DNA of 64,000 bases from Bacillota bacterium. Lineage in GTDB: Bacteria; Bacillota; Clostridia; Christensenellales; Aristaeellaceae. A model generated the notes under the pieces. That model had not been told where the DNA came from. It worked only from the letters and a program-made list of their open reading frames with translations, and ran no database searches. The stretch is taken from assembly GCA_023404715.1 (NCBI GenBank), contig JAEYAR010000170.1:15520-79519 (forward strand), given 5' to 3'. The translations under genes were made by a program, and so were the position numbers. Shown here in pieces: positions 24,793-33,286 of this stretch (the first letter of the stretch is position 1; every line of letters begins with the position of its first letter).

Positions 24793-25431
24793 TCAAATAC
24801 CCCGCTTATAGAGGATGAAGGAGTACACGCAGGGCACTGCGGCGAGCACGAGCAGCAGCGCAAGCCCGATCCACGCAAAGGCCGGTAATGCAAGCGCGAA
24901 TACGATCATCCCCAGCCCGCCTGCGACGAAGCATACGCCCGCCGCGCGGTGGGTACGCCGCCAGTTCTCTTCGCTGTGCAGCGTCCACGGCAAGCGGATG
25001 CCCGCCGTGTAGCTGCTGCGCGTCTTGGGCATATAGTTGCCCATGATCATGATGAGCAAGCCGACGATCGCGGGCACCAGCGTGCCCACAGGCACCTCCC
25101 AGCCCAGCCCAGCCAGCAGCGTCATGGGCACGACCAGCAGGCAAACGGACGGCAGGGTCCACTTCCCGATCAACACGATGGCCCGGGCGATGTTCTTGCG
25201 TTTGGGGTCGTTGTCGAGCGCCAGGTGGGCCGCCGCGTTCAAGACCGCCATCAAAAGCGGCAGGCCGAATCCAGCGAACGCCTTGTGCGACCAGCCGTCC
25301 ACCTCGCCCGCAAAGTTCCAGTGCGTCGGCACCTGCTCGGGCAGCCGGCCGTACACGCAAAGCGTCAGCGCGATGGGCAAAAGGCACAGCGCGGTGGTCC
25401 ACAGCAACGTACGGTCAATCTTTTTCTTCAT
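24793..25431 (-). CDS. sdpI: SdpI-family membrane protein (DUF1648)
   Basis: 212 aa with six membrane segments. The N-terminal loop PEQVPTHWNFAGEVDGWSHK is the DUF1648 signature, and the C-terminal half contains GNYMPKTRSSYTAGIRLPWTLHSEENWRRTHR, the SdpI signature. In Bacillus subtilis SdpI gives immunity to the SdpC toxin and sequesters the repressor SdpR. The start overlaps the end of an ArsR-type gene by 17 bases, matching the sdpRI layout. No sdpABC toxin genes are present here, so it may serve as a bystander immunity or a signalling protein. Confidence 0.9.
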   Translation of the reverse strand: MKKKIDRTLLWTTALCLLPIALTLCVYGRLPEQVPTHWNFAGEVDGWSHKAFAGFGLPLLMAVLNAAAHLALDNDPKRKNIARAIVLIGKWTLPSVCLLVVPMTLLAGLGWEVPVGTLVPAIVGLLIMIMGNYMPKTRSSYTAGIRLPWTLHSEENWRRTHRAAGVCFVAGGLGMIVFALALPAFAWIGLALLLVLAAVPCVYSFILYKRGI

Positions 25432-25699
25432 GCGCGTCGCCTCCCATGAACTGCGATATCCAAAGCATCAGCTCTTCAAAGACCGATGTATTGAGCTCAT
25501 AAAACACGTAATTCTTCTGCTTCGTCTCAAAAACGAGCCCCGCCTTTTTGAGCTGCGACAGATGATAGGAGATGGTCGCCCCCGTCATATCGAAATGCTG
25601 TCCGATCTCGCCTGCGCTCATGCGTCCGCCCCGCAGCATCGTCAGGATTTCGCGCCGCACGGGATCGGAGAGCGCCTTAAACGTATCGGGAAAGGCCAT
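25415..25699 (-). CDS. sdpR: ArsR-family repressor (SdpR-like)
   Basis: 94 aa winged helix. The recognition region is GGRMSAGEIGQHFDMTGATISYHLSQLKKAGLV. There are no metal-binding cysteine pairs, as in SdpR. GAGGAGG precedes the ATG. It is the first gene of an operon with SdpI, and a 16-bp palindrome lies just after its -10 element, consistent with autorepression. In the known system SdpI traps this repressor at the membrane when the toxin is bound. Assignment to SdpR rests on the gene pair and lack of cysteines. Confidence 0.88.
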   Translation of the reverse strand: MAFPDTFKALSDPVRREILTMLRGGRMSAGEIGQHFDMTGATISYHLSQLKKAGLVFETKQKNYVFYELNTSVFEELMLWISQFMGGDAHEEKD

Positions 25700-25725
25700 G
25701 GCGCCGCACCTCCTCGTTCAGAAAA

Positions 25726-25775
25726 TTAGAGCGTTCTCTAAATACCAGTGTAACAAGGAAGCGCCGCCTTGTCAA
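25726..25775 (-). promoter_or_regulatory. sdpRI promoter and operator
   Basis: Minus-strand TTGACA (25770-25775) and TACACT (25747-25752), 17 bp apart. The palindrome TTAGAG-CGTT-CTCTAA (25726-25741) covers the likely start site, an effective place for a repressor such as SdpR. Confidence 0.8.
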
Positions 25776-25821
25776 GCGGCGCCCGGCAAGCCGTCCGTCT
25801 GTTGAGATCAGGAACGGCGTT

Positions 25822-27471
25822 TCAGATAGTCCCTTCTGCAAGGGATACGGCGGACAAGTCCTTCGCCGTCACCACGAGCGAAAGGTCCTTTGCTACGGCG
25901 ATTTGCGTCGCGGCGCCCGTATCCTCCAGCAGCGCCTGATCGACCATCCATTCGCTAGCCGTCACCCAGACATCGCCGGACTCGTCGTACCAATCGATGA
26001 CGGGCGCGTTCTTGGCGATTAGCACGCCTGATTGGGCGAGTAAAAGGTTCTCCTGAATCTTCTGCGCCCGTACGTCCGCCTCTGCCGCCGTCATGGTCCC
26101 CCAGGCGACGTCCTGGGCCAGATCCGTCAGCTCATCCGCGGCGGCATGCGCATACTCCTCCGCCGAATAAAACAGGGGCTCGCTCACCGCCAGGCTCACG
26201 AAGACCGGGTCCGGCTCGCCCTGCTCGTCGTAGCTGAAGACCACCGGGCCTGCGTAGGCGCTGCTCGCGCCCGTATCGCCCGCCGGCTGGGCAAGGGCCA
26301 TGTTCGCGGTGCGCGCGTCATACTCCGCCTGCGTGCAGACGCGGATGTCCGTCGCCGTTCCGTTACGGATCAGCCGCAGGTCGATCGCGCCCTGCGGGCT
26401 GGAGAAGCCTACGCCGTTTTCGGCGTCGTAGAAGGACCGCACGGTGCTGCCCTTATAGATATAGCTATCCTGCTGCGCGTCGTAAGCGACCCCAAAGGCT
26501 TCCCACGGCTCGGCCCCCGTGGTAACCACAGCTACCTGCTGCGCATACTGAGCAGGCGCGTACGACAGGCTCGTCGCTGCGAGCGCGCCGGTCATGGTGA
26601 GCGCCATCAGCGCGCAGGCGGCGAACGCCGCGAGCGTAGGACGCCGCCATTTCATGATCGATTTGACGCGCTCCTCCACCGCGCGCCGCCCGAAGGAAAC
26701 GCAAAGCGGACCCTCCGCGCGGCTACGCTCGGCCAGGGCGATGAGCGAGAGCGCGTAGCCGCGTCGCCCGTCGCTCCCGCGTGCGCACAGCACCCGCTCG
26801 TCGCAGCAAAGCTCTATATCCCGCTGGCAAAGCGCGAACATCACCCAGACCAACGGATTGAACCAGTGCACGCATAGCGCGAAGAGCACGAGCAATTTTT
26901 TGAGCACGTCGCGGCTGCGGACGTGGCAAAGCTCGTGCGTGAGCGCGTCGCGTAAGGCCGCCTCGTCCAACGCGCTGCCGCTGGGCAGCACGATGCGCGG
27001 GCGCAGGACGCCATACGTCAGGGGCGTGCGAATGCGGTCGCTCTCGTACAGCGCAACGCCCTGTACCCGCCTGCCGAGCGGCAGCGCCATAGAAAGCACC
27101 CTTCGGCAGCGCGCGTAATCGCGCGCAAAAAGACAGACGAACGATAAAAGACCCAACGCGTACAGAGCCCCTACGCCGCCGCCCGCAGCAAAATCACGCA
27201 GCCATGTGACGAACTGCGCCGCGCCCAGTTCAGCCGATGCGGCTGTTTCAAAGCCCGCGGCCTCTACCTGCGTCACCACGCGCACCATCGGGGCGGTCTG
27301 CAGCGGCCGCTCCAGCACGGGCAGGGAAAAGGGCGCCAACAGCCGCAACACGCATAGCCCCCACAGCAGCATGAAGGCGCGCTTGGGCAGGCGGTGCAGA
27401 AGCACTGCGCGCAAAAGCAGCGTAAGGACGATCATCAGCCCGCCGCCCACGCTCATGCGAAGAATCGTCAT
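25822..27471 (-). CDS. BlaR1-like M56 family membrane metallopeptidase
   Basis: 549 aa. The N-terminal half has about four membrane segments and the M56 zinc motif in LTHELCHVRSRDVLKKLL, with the downstream Glu ligand region DIELCCDERVL. The C-terminal half, after a membrane segment at about 280-297, is extracellular. It is not a penicillin-binding sensor: no SxxK/KTG set is evident. It starts six bases after a BlaI-type repressor gene, so the pair is a signal-dependent protease and its cleavable repressor. The signal need not be a beta-lactam. No beta-lactamase gene is nearby. Confidence 0.9.
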   Translation of the reverse strand: MTILRMSVGGGLMIVLTLLLRAVLLHRLPKRAFMLLWGLCVLRLLAPFSLPVLERPLQTAPMVRVVTQVEAAGFETAASAELGAAQFVTWLRDFAAGGGVGALYALGLLSFVCLFARDYARCRRVLSMALPLGRRVQGVALYESDRIRTPLTYGVLRPRIVLPSGSALDEAALRDALTHELCHVRSRDVLKKLLVLFALCVHWFNPLVWVMFALCQRDIELCCDERVLCARGSDGRRGYALSLIALAERSRAEGPLCVSFGRRAVEERVKSIMKWRRPTLAAFAACALMALTMTGALAATSLSYAPAQYAQQVAVVTTGAEPWEAFGVAYDAQQDSYIYKGSTVRSFYDAENGVGFSSPQGAIDLRLIRNGTATDIRVCTQAEYDARTANMALAQPAGDTGASSAYAGPVVFSYDEQGEPDPVFVSLAVSEPLFYSAEEYAHAAADELTDLAQDVAWGTMTAAEADVRAQKIQENLLLAQSGVLIAKNAPVIDWYDESGDVWVTASEWMVDQALLEDTGAATQIAVAKDLSLVVTAKDLSAVSLAEGTI

Positions 27472-27477
27472 CTCTTC

Positions 27478-27837
27478 TCACTCCAATTCATCCACGAGCT
27501 TTTTCAGGTGATCGATTTCCGTCCGACTCAGCCTGCCAGGGCGCAGCATAGCTGCAAAAAATGCCTCGGACGACCCGTCGAACATCTTGTCGATCAGTTC
27601 GTCCGTCTCCTGGCGCTGCACCTCCTCGCGCCCGATCAGCGCATGGCAAAGAAAGCCCGGCTCACGCCGCTCGATCGCGCCCTTCTCGACGCACTTTTTG
27701 ATGACCGTGTACGTGGTATTGCGGTTCCAGCCGATTTCATCGGCCAAAAGCTTCGCGATCTGCCCCGCGCTGAGGTCGCCCTCGCGCCAAAGCGGCTCCA
27801 TGACCTTTCGCTCTGAATCAAACAGCTTGACGGGCAT
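27478..27837 (-). CDS. BlaI/MecI-family transcriptional repressor
   Basis: 119 aa. The winged helix spans residues 1-72 (LFDSERKVMEPLWREGDLSAGQIAKLLADEIGWNRNTTYTVIKKCVEKGAI), with the family NRNTTYTVIKK recognition helix. The C-terminal dimer helices are at about 85-119. It pairs with the M56 peptidase downstream (gap of six bases). Binding to the ACTAT/ATAGT repeat at 27871-27884 is inferred. Classical sites have TACA/TGTA cores, so the operator differs. Confidence 0.93.
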   Translation of the reverse strand: MPVKLFDSERKVMEPLWREGDLSAGQIAKLLADEIGWNRNTTYTVIKKCVEKGAIERREPGFLCHALIGREEVQRQETDELIDKMFDGSSEAFFAAMLRPGRLSRTEIDHLKKLVDELE

Positions 27838-27870
27838 TGAGCGCCCCTCCTCTTCGCCTATTCCGAATTG

Positions 27871-27915
27871 ACTATTGAGATAGTATATCCTATCACGGCA
27901 GGGCTAGGCTGTCAA
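27871..27915 (-). promoter_or_regulatory. BlaI-type operon promoter and operator
   Basis: Minus-strand TTGACA (27910-27915) and TAGGAT (27887-27892), 17 bp apart. The inverted repeat ACTAT-TGAG-ATAGT (27871-27884) lies just downstream, around the start site. Confidence 0.65.
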
Positions 27916-27920
27916 GGCAA

Positions 27921-27947
27921 AAAAAGCGCCGGCTGCTCGGCCGGCAC
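27921..27947 (-). terminator. Terminator of the 27951-28544 gene
   Basis: GCGCCGGC (27926-27933) and GCCGGCAC (27940-27947) pair and are followed on the minus strand by a run of T. It lies directly after the stop of the membrane protein gene. Confidence 0.88.
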
Positions 27948-27950
27948 AGG

Positions 27951-28544
27951 TTATCTTTTTCGCAGCGCTGCGAACAGCGCCGTCGCGGCGCCCGCAAGCG
28001 TCAGCGCCAGGCCGGCCAGGAAGTTCATGCTGTAATGACCGGCCTGTTCGATCACGTCGAATTCAAAGTTCCAAAAAAGCCGCAGATCGATGGGATCGCC
28101 CATGAGCACAAACTCAACCCACGGGTTCATGCAGGCGACGAGGACGCCCAATAGCACGAGCGCCACCGCCGCCTTCATCCCTCGGCGCGCGCGCGTGCGC
28201 AGCGCGCCCACGCCAATCCAGCAAAGCGCCGCCGGGAAAGCGGCGATGGGCAACGCGTAACGCATGCGCCATGCGCCGCCCGTAAGCCGCTCGCAGAAGT
28301 AAAGCAGCGCATAGATGCATACCGTCACGCTGAGCGCCGGAACGACCAACCGCTCGCTTCGCAAGAGCCAAGGGAGATTTGTCACGGAAAAGGCCGTCAG
28401 GATCGAAAACAGAACGACAGGAAACCAGGTAAGCGACCGATTGATCGCAAGGTCGCAGATAAAGCATACCAGCAGCGCGATCCCGTACGCGCCGAGCAAG
28501 GCCAGACGAGCCCTGCGCAGCCCTTTCAATTCCTTTTTTGGCAT
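27951..28544 (-). CDS. Hypothetical multi-pass membrane protein
   Basis: 197 aa with about six hydrophobic segments (for example LALLGAYGIALLVCFICDLAI, FPVVLFSILTAFSVTNLP, AAVALVLLGVLVACMN, MNFLAGLALTLAGAATALFAA). A positively charged N-terminus (MPKKELKGLRRARL) would stay inside. An Arg-rich loop lies between helices (GALRTRARRGMK). I do not recognise the family. It is a single gene with a terminator of its own and no clear partner. A Shine-Dalgarno site is weak (AAGGAG about 8 bases upstream). Confidence 0.7.
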   Translation of the reverse strand: MPKKELKGLRRARLALLGAYGIALLVCFICDLAINRSLTWFPVVLFSILTAFSVTNLPWLLRSERLVVPALSVTVCIYALLYFCERLTGGAWRMRYALPIAAFPAALCWIGVGALRTRARRGMKAAVALVLLGVLVACMNPWVEFVLMGDPIDLRLFWNFEFDVIEQAGHYSMNFLAGLALTLAGAATALFAALRKR

Positions 28545-28735
28545 ATAGGCTCCTTATCACCCGAGGGGTTTATTTATTCTATTATACCACAGATATGAAA
28601 ATTAAAAAAGCGGATGCACTCCCCAAGCGCCGCGTAGATTGGGCACTTTATTTTCACGTCTAAACCAAAACTAAATTTTTCTTTGGCATACTAGGGTTCA
28701 CAAAAACAATACTCGTGCGGAGGTGAACGGTTTCA

Positions 28736-30184
28736 ATGCGCACCATCAAACGCGCCTTACTCTATCTCGTAAGAGTAAGAGCCAAAACAATGGTTCTGTT
28801 CTTCATACTCCTATGTTTGGCAGCATGCGTGCTTAGTTGCCTGTCTATCTATGGAGCGGCCGTAGAGGTCAACGGTTCGCTGCAGCAGACCGTAGGTAAC
28901 ACATTTACGTTGGATATCGACTTTTATGCCGATCCGGCCAACTGGGAAACTGTAGCGGATGATTACGGCGGCTACAGCAGCGAATACAGGGGACCCGCCA
29001 TTACCTTCGATTTGATTCACTCGATTCGTGCGATGGACGGAGTAACCGCTTACAGCTACCGGGATGTCGGTTCGGCGGACATCCTAACCGCTCAAGGCAA
29101 GCCTGCCGACATTCTCGTCCCGGACAACGCCATAAGTCAAAAAATAGGCAAGGAGGACAACAACCACCAAACAGTATATGGTTTGGGGGACTCCTCTTAC
29201 GATCCCAATTTTTATGATGGCACTTTCAAGCTTGTCGAAGGGCGGCATATTGGTTCTGAAGATAGAGCGGTTTGTCTAGTTAGCGCCGACTTCGCCATCC
29301 TGAACGACATTGTCCTGGGGGATATAATCTGGCTTACGCCGTCATCCGCCGATGTGGAATACAGTAATATCAGTGCGCAAGATATGCAGGCAAGCAAGGT
29401 AGCGGCAACCGTTATAGGGATTTTCAGCATCGAAGCTGAGCCAGCTGATCCCAGCGCCGTTACCAAATGGAGCATGGCCGAGAACCTCGTGTTTGCAGAT
29501 TACAGCTCTGTAAAATCTCTTTACACCTGGTGGAGCGGCGGGAGTGGGGGCGGCGAGATATTTAGCCCCGTCACCTTTTACGTACAGGACGCTGAACAGC
29601 TTGACGCGCTCATGGAGCGGATAAAGCGAACGCTGGACATAGACTGGCACTGTTTTTATCTCGAAAGGCGCAACGATGCCTACGTCAGCTTCTCGAACTC
29701 CCTTGCATCGCTCAAGCAAATCTCTGGTGTTCTCGTTTTCATTGGTATTGTAGCCAGTCTGCTGATTTTGACGCTGGTACTGATGATCCGCACCAGGGCC
29801 AGGACACGGGAGATAGGCCTTTATCTTTCGGCGGGGGTGTGCAAAGGCAATGTATGGGGGCAACTCGCTATGGAATCTTGCTGGCTCACTCCGCCGGCGG
29901 TAGCGCTCGCCTGCTTTGCGAGTCGCTCACTCGCCGGGTATCTGGGGAACCTGCTTCTTCCTAACACAACAGCCGGGACACAAACCGTCGGGGAATTGTA
30001 CGCCAACAGCTTTGGGGTCATCATGCAAACGCCCGCCATCGGCCATTTGGATGTGGGCGTCACGCTTTCAGGGGCGGCAACCGTGGGTTTCGTCTTCCTC
30101 TGTGTTACTTTAGTGGCTGTAACATTAGCAGCCACCCCCGTACTGCGAATGAAGCCGAAACAGGTGTTGTCTATGCTGAGCTAG
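28736..30184 (+). CDS. ABC transporter permease, FtsX/MacB type
   Basis: 482 aa. One membrane segment at about 20-42 is followed by a large extracellular domain (about 45-335) and three C-terminal membrane segments (VLVFIGIVASLLILTLVLMI, MESCWLTPPAVALACFAS, ATVGFVFLCVTLVAVTLAATPVL), the FtsX plan. The motif RTRARTREIGLYLSAGVCKGNVWGQ is typical for this family. GGAGGTG is nine bases before the ATG. It heads a run of co-directional genes (two permeases, ATPase, lipoprotein, response regulator, kinase), typical of peptide-antibiotic sensing and detoxification modules. Base composition is lower in GC than in the flanks. Confidence 0.9.
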   Translation: MRTIKRALLYLVRVRAKTMVLFFILLCLAACVLSCLSIYGAAVEVNGSLQQTVGNTFTLDIDFYADPANWETVADDYGGYSSEYRGPAITFDLIHSIRAMDGVTAYSYRDVGSADILTAQGKPADILVPDNAISQKIGKEDNNHQTVYGLGDSSYDPNFYDGTFKLVEGRHIGSEDRAVCLVSADFAILNDIVLGDIIWLTPSSADVEYSNISAQDMQASKVAATVIGIFSIEAEPADPSAVTKWSMAENLVFADYSSVKSLYTWWSGGSGGGEIFSPVTFYVQDAEQLDALMERIKRTLDIDWHCFYLERRNDAYVSFSNSLASLKQISGVLVFIGIVASLLILTLVLMIRTRARTREIGLYLSAGVCKGNVWGQLAMESCWLTPPAVALACFASRSLAGYLGNLLLPNTTAGTQTVGELYANSFGVIMQTPAIGHLDVGVTLSGAATVGFVFLCVTLVAVTLAATPVLRMKPKQVLSMLS

Positions 30185-30195
30185 GAGGGTGAGAT

Positions 30196-31440
30196 ATGAA
30201 TGGTTTTATGCGCGCAGGTTTATATGTCTTTCGTAAAAAGCATCGCAGTGTACTGATGATTTTACTGTTGGTTGTCATAACCGCGACGTTGCTCTCCTGT
30301 GTCTCCCTCTTTGCAGGCATCCAAACCGCCATTGAGCAAACAAAGCAGCGCACACAGGCGCGGCTCATCATCTCGGGGGGGCCTTTTTCGGCAGAACAAC
30401 AGGACGTCATCGCCCGCCTTGACGGCGTAAAGACCGTAAATGCGACCGCCAGCTGCATGGCCCGATATTTGCATCCAACCGGCGCGCCGCTGCACACTGT
30501 ATCCCTCGGCGGCGCAACGGTGTCCGGCTACGAGCACTGCGGCATCCTGCGGGGAAACTCGTCTTCCTCCCTGGACGCGTATTTTCAAAATGGAAAATTC
30601 ACCCTTGTAGAAGGCCGGCACACCACTGAGACCGATCAGTATGCTGCGCTGATTCATCAATCCTTTGCCAGCGAAAATGGGTTGAATCCCGGCGATTATC
30701 TTTTATTGGCGTCTGCGGATGCCGCCGGAACAGGCGCCACCCAATTGGAAATAGTCGGTATATTTGATCAGAATGAAGCACAGCCCGGCGGACTGCTGAT
30801 GAGCCACCAGCTATATGAAAATATGGTATTTGCGGATCTAAATGCTTTCCATCAAATCATGAACGGCGTACAAAGTACGATCCATGAAAAGCTGACCGTT
30901 TCCGTGCAAAACCCCTCGACCCTAGATGCCATCGTTGAGGCGATACGCAACTGCGACTCTGTGCAGATTGCCGAGCAATGGATGTTCGAAAAAGAAGACG
31001 CGCTGTACCGGCAGACCATCGCTCCGTTAGAGCAGGGAAAGGGCCTCATGTTCGCATTGGTCTGGGGCATCGGCGGTGTTAGTCTGGCGGCTCTGACGCT
31101 GCTGCTCGCTTTGAATGTACGGGGGCGGGCACAGGAAACAGCGGTATTACGCGCCATGGGGATACCCTGCCGCGGCATTCTGGGTCAAATGATATTGGAA
31201 AACCTGCTGCTCTTCCTCTCATGCCTTCCACTCGCAATTGCCGGGGCAATGGCTATACTGGCATTATTCAGGCGGCGTTTGGCGCCCGGCGCTGACGGTC
31301 TCATCCCCCTGGGCATTACGGCGTTCCAATCTATCTTTGCAGCGGTGGCCGTCCTATGGGTCATCATCGTCGCGACTACCCTGGCTTTTCTCCCAGCATT
31401 ACGGCAAAACCCAAAAAATCAGTTGTTGCAGACAAAATAG
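30196..31440 (+). CDS. ABC transporter permease, FtsX/MacB type (second subunit)
   Basis: 414 aa with the same plan as the gene upstream: one N-terminal membrane segment (LMILLLVVITATLLSCVSLFAG), an extracellular domain, and three C-terminal segments with GRAQETAVLRAMGIPCRGILGQMILENLL between them. It starts 11 bases after the first permease, with AGGAGGGTGAG as its site. The two permeases share the pattern LVEGRH before a variable extracellular region, so they are probably paralogues forming a heterodimer driven by the ATPase at 31451. Confidence 0.9.
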   Translation: MNGFMRAGLYVFRKKHRSVLMILLLVVITATLLSCVSLFAGIQTAIEQTKQRTQARLIISGGPFSAEQQDVIARLDGVKTVNATASCMARYLHPTGAPLHTVSLGGATVSGYEHCGILRGNSSSSLDAYFQNGKFTLVEGRHTTETDQYAALIHQSFASENGLNPGDYLLLASADAAGTGATQLEIVGIFDQNEAQPGGLLMSHQLYENMVFADLNAFHQIMNGVQSTIHEKLTVSVQNPSTLDAIVEAIRNCDSVQIAEQWMFEKEDALYRQTIAPLEQGKGLMFALVWGIGGVSLAALTLLLALNVRGRAQETAVLRAMGIPCRGILGQMILENLLLFLSCLPLAIAGAMAILALFRRRLAPGADGLIPLGITAFQSIFAAVAVLWVIIVATTLAFLPALRQNPKNQLLQTK

Positions 31441-31450
31441 GAGGCTATCC

Positions 31451-32092
31451 ATGAACAAGATGACGATGGAGATTCGTGCCCTTTGCTACGCTTACACACC
31501 CAATTTGCATCTTTTGCGAGATATCAGCTATGTGTTTGAAGGAGGAAAAGCATACGCCATTCTGGGGCCATCTGGCTGCGGGAAAACCACCCTGCTGTCG
31601 CTTCTGGGCGGATTGGATTCCCCCACCGACGGAACGATTTTAGTGAACGGTGAAGATATCGCCAAAAAGGGGTTGGCCTATCACCGGCAAAAACGCATTT
31701 CGTTTGTGTTTCAAAACTACAACCTCATCGACTATCTCACTCCGATGGAAAATGTGCAGCTTACCTCATCTGTGCCGCCTCTACCGGTTTTAGAAAAGGT
31801 GGGTCTGGACAAAGACATGTGCAGACGAAGCGTACTCAAGCTCTCAGGCGGTCAACAACAAAGGGTGGCCATCGCCAGAGCCCTCGCCTCCGATTCCGGT
31901 ATTCTGCTGGCGGATGAACCCACTGGTAATCTGGACGCAGACACGTCCCAAGGCGTTATCGATCTTCTATTGGATAGCGCCCATGGAGACAGCGCCAAAT
32001 GCGTCATCGTCGTTACCCATTCCACAGATCTGGCCGACCGGATGGATGTCCGGCTCTGCCTACGGAATGGAAAACTCGAAAATATCGCCTAA
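31451..32092 (+). CDS. ABC transporter ATP-binding protein (MacB/LolD type)
   Basis: 213 aa. Walker A GPSGCGKTT, Q-loop FVFQNYNLIDYLTPMENVQ, signature LSGGQQQRVAIARAL, Walker B ILLADEPTGNLD and switch histidine VIVVTHSTDLADR are all intact. AGGAGG precedes the ATG at 31451, ten bases after the second permease. The NYNLIDYLT segment is characteristic of ATPases paired with FtsX-type permeases. It powers mechanotransmission or export by the two permeases; the substrate is unknown. Confidence 0.95.
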   Translation: MNKMTMEIRALCYAYTPNLHLLRDISYVFEGGKAYAILGPSGCGKTTLLSLLGGLDSPTDGTILVNGEDIAKKGLAYHRQKRISFVFQNYNLIDYLTPMENVQLTSSVPPLPVLEKVGLDKDMCRRSVLKLSGGQQQRVAIARALASDSGILLADEPTGNLDADTSQGVIDLLLDSAHGDSAKCVIVVTHSTDLADRMDVRLCLRNGKLENIA

Positions 32093-32122
32093 CCACCTAA
32101 ATAAAGAAAAGGGGACAAGACC

Positions 32123-32518
32123 ATGAGACAAAATAAGATTCTGACGCTCGTTTTCGCCCTTATCCTGATGTTGTCCGTAGCCGGCTGCGACGGAATGAAC
32201 AACGGCATCCGTGGCATTGAACCTGTCGGTTCTCCCGTTTTAACAAGCCCGCAACCCGATGAAAGTGAAATTGCTGGAATCATTGGTCCGGGTGGTGTGG
32301 GTGTAGCACCGGCGTCAGAGGAAGAGGACGACGGCACGATGTCCTACGGCGCACTCCGTCTGCGGGTGGAAGACGACCGGTTCGAATTCTCTACCGACGG
32401 CGGTCAGACCTGGCGCAACGATTGGGAGAAAGGCTTGCCCGACGGTTACAGCTACAGGATAGAAGGCGATACGCTGGAGGTCAATACCGACGACGGATGC
32501 GCCACCATGACGAAATAG
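32123..32518 (+). CDS. Small lipoprotein
   Basis: 131 aa. A signal peptide ends in the lipobox LSVAGC (Cys22), so it is anchored outside the membrane. The mature part is acidic, with a Pro/Gly/Glu-rich linker, then MSYGALRLRVEDDRFEFSTDGGQTWRNDWEKG, a strand-rich small domain that resembles the end of sialidase/WW-like modules. It follows the ATPase by 30 bases and precedes the two-component genes, so it is probably an accessory sensor or substrate-binding part of this transport cassette. The family is not known to me. Confidence 0.8.
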   Translation: MRQNKILTLVFALILMLSVAGCDGMNNGIRGIEPVGSPVLTSPQPDESEIAGIIGPGGVGVAPASEEEDDGTMSYGALRLRVEDDRFEFSTDGGQTWRNDWEKGLPDGYSYRIEGDTLEVNTDDGCATMTK

Positions 32519-32571
32519 TCATTACAGGCTGGAAAAATGCTTGCCTCCTGCGAAAACAATGGATAGGGACT

Positions 32572-32599
32572 AGCTGTCACGCTGACAGCTTGGTACAAT
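32572..32599 (+). promoter_or_regulatory. Palindrome and extended -10 upstream of the second response regulator
   Basis: Perfect inverted repeat AGCTGTCA-CGC-TGACAGCT (32572-32590), four bases before TACAAT (32594-32599) with an extended TGG. No good -35 is present; the palindrome occupies its place. It looks like a regulator site driving the response regulator/kinase pair separately from the transporter genes. Confidence 0.65.
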
Positions 32600-32623
32600 A
32601 GAGAAAATAGGGGGTGAGGACAG

Positions 32624-33286
32624 ATGGCTAACATTCTGATTATGGAAGACGACAGGTCTATCGCAAAAATATTGACTGAACTGTTCACAGACGCCGGGTA
32701 TCATTCCGAGGTAGCGCCAGATGGCGAAAAAGGCGTAGAGCTGTTTCATTCAGGCCATTGGGATATCATTTTGCTCGATATCATGATGCCTAAGCTTAAC
32801 GGTTATCGCGTATGTGAGATCATCCGGGCGGAATCCAATATCCCAATCATTATGCTGACGGCTCTGGATAGTGAAGACGCCCAATTGAAAGGTTTTCAAA
32901 TGAAAGCCGACGATTATATCACTAAGCCTTTCTCGGTTAAGGTGCTGCTGGTAAGGGTTGAGGCTGTTTTGCGGCGTATCTCCGAAAAGGCAGCGGAACA
33001 TGAGGAACGGTTAGGGCATGGTGGCATTGTCCTCTATCCCGGTCGCTTCCAGACATATGTGGATGGCAAGGCCGTGGCCCTTACCCGTGTGGAGTTCCAA
33101 CTGCTGGAAGCATTGCTTCGGGGCAGAGGCCGCGTGCTTACAAGGGAAATCCTGCTCGAGCAAGTGTGGGGCTATGATTACGATGGTTATGAAAAGGCGG
33201 TAAACATCCACATCATGAACCTGCGCAGAAAGCTTCAGACAGATTGCATTGAAACCATACGAGGGGTAGGATACAAAATTGGTTGA
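32624..33286 (+). CDS. OmpR-family response regulator (transport cassette)
   Basis: 220 aa. Receiver domain at 1-115, with the acidic pair in IMEDDR, the phospho-acceptor in ILLDIMMPKLNG and the Lys in ITKPFS. The winged helix is at about 128-218 (LTRVEFQLLEALLRGRGRVLTREILLEQVW, ending TIRGVGYKIG). GGGGTGAGGA precedes the ATG. Its last eight bases overlap the kinase gene. Together they probably control the upstream transporter in response to its substrate, as in Bce/Van-like systems. Confidence 0.95.
   Translation: MANILIMEDDRSIAKILTELFTDAGYHSEVAPDGEKGVELFHSGHWDIILLDIMMPKLNGYRVCEIIRAESNIPIIMLTALDSEDAQLKGFQMKADDYITKPFSVKVLLVRVEAVLRRISEKAAEHEERLGHGGIVLYPGRFQTYVDGKAVALTRVEFQLLEALLRGRGRVLTREILLEQVWGYDYDGYEKAVNIHIMNLRRKLQTDCIETIRGVGYKIG

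Noticed and set aside
25822..27837. A beta-lactam resistance locus at the BlaI/M56 pair
   Set aside because: The peptidase lacks a penicillin-binding sensor domain and no beta-lactamase or PBP2a gene is near.
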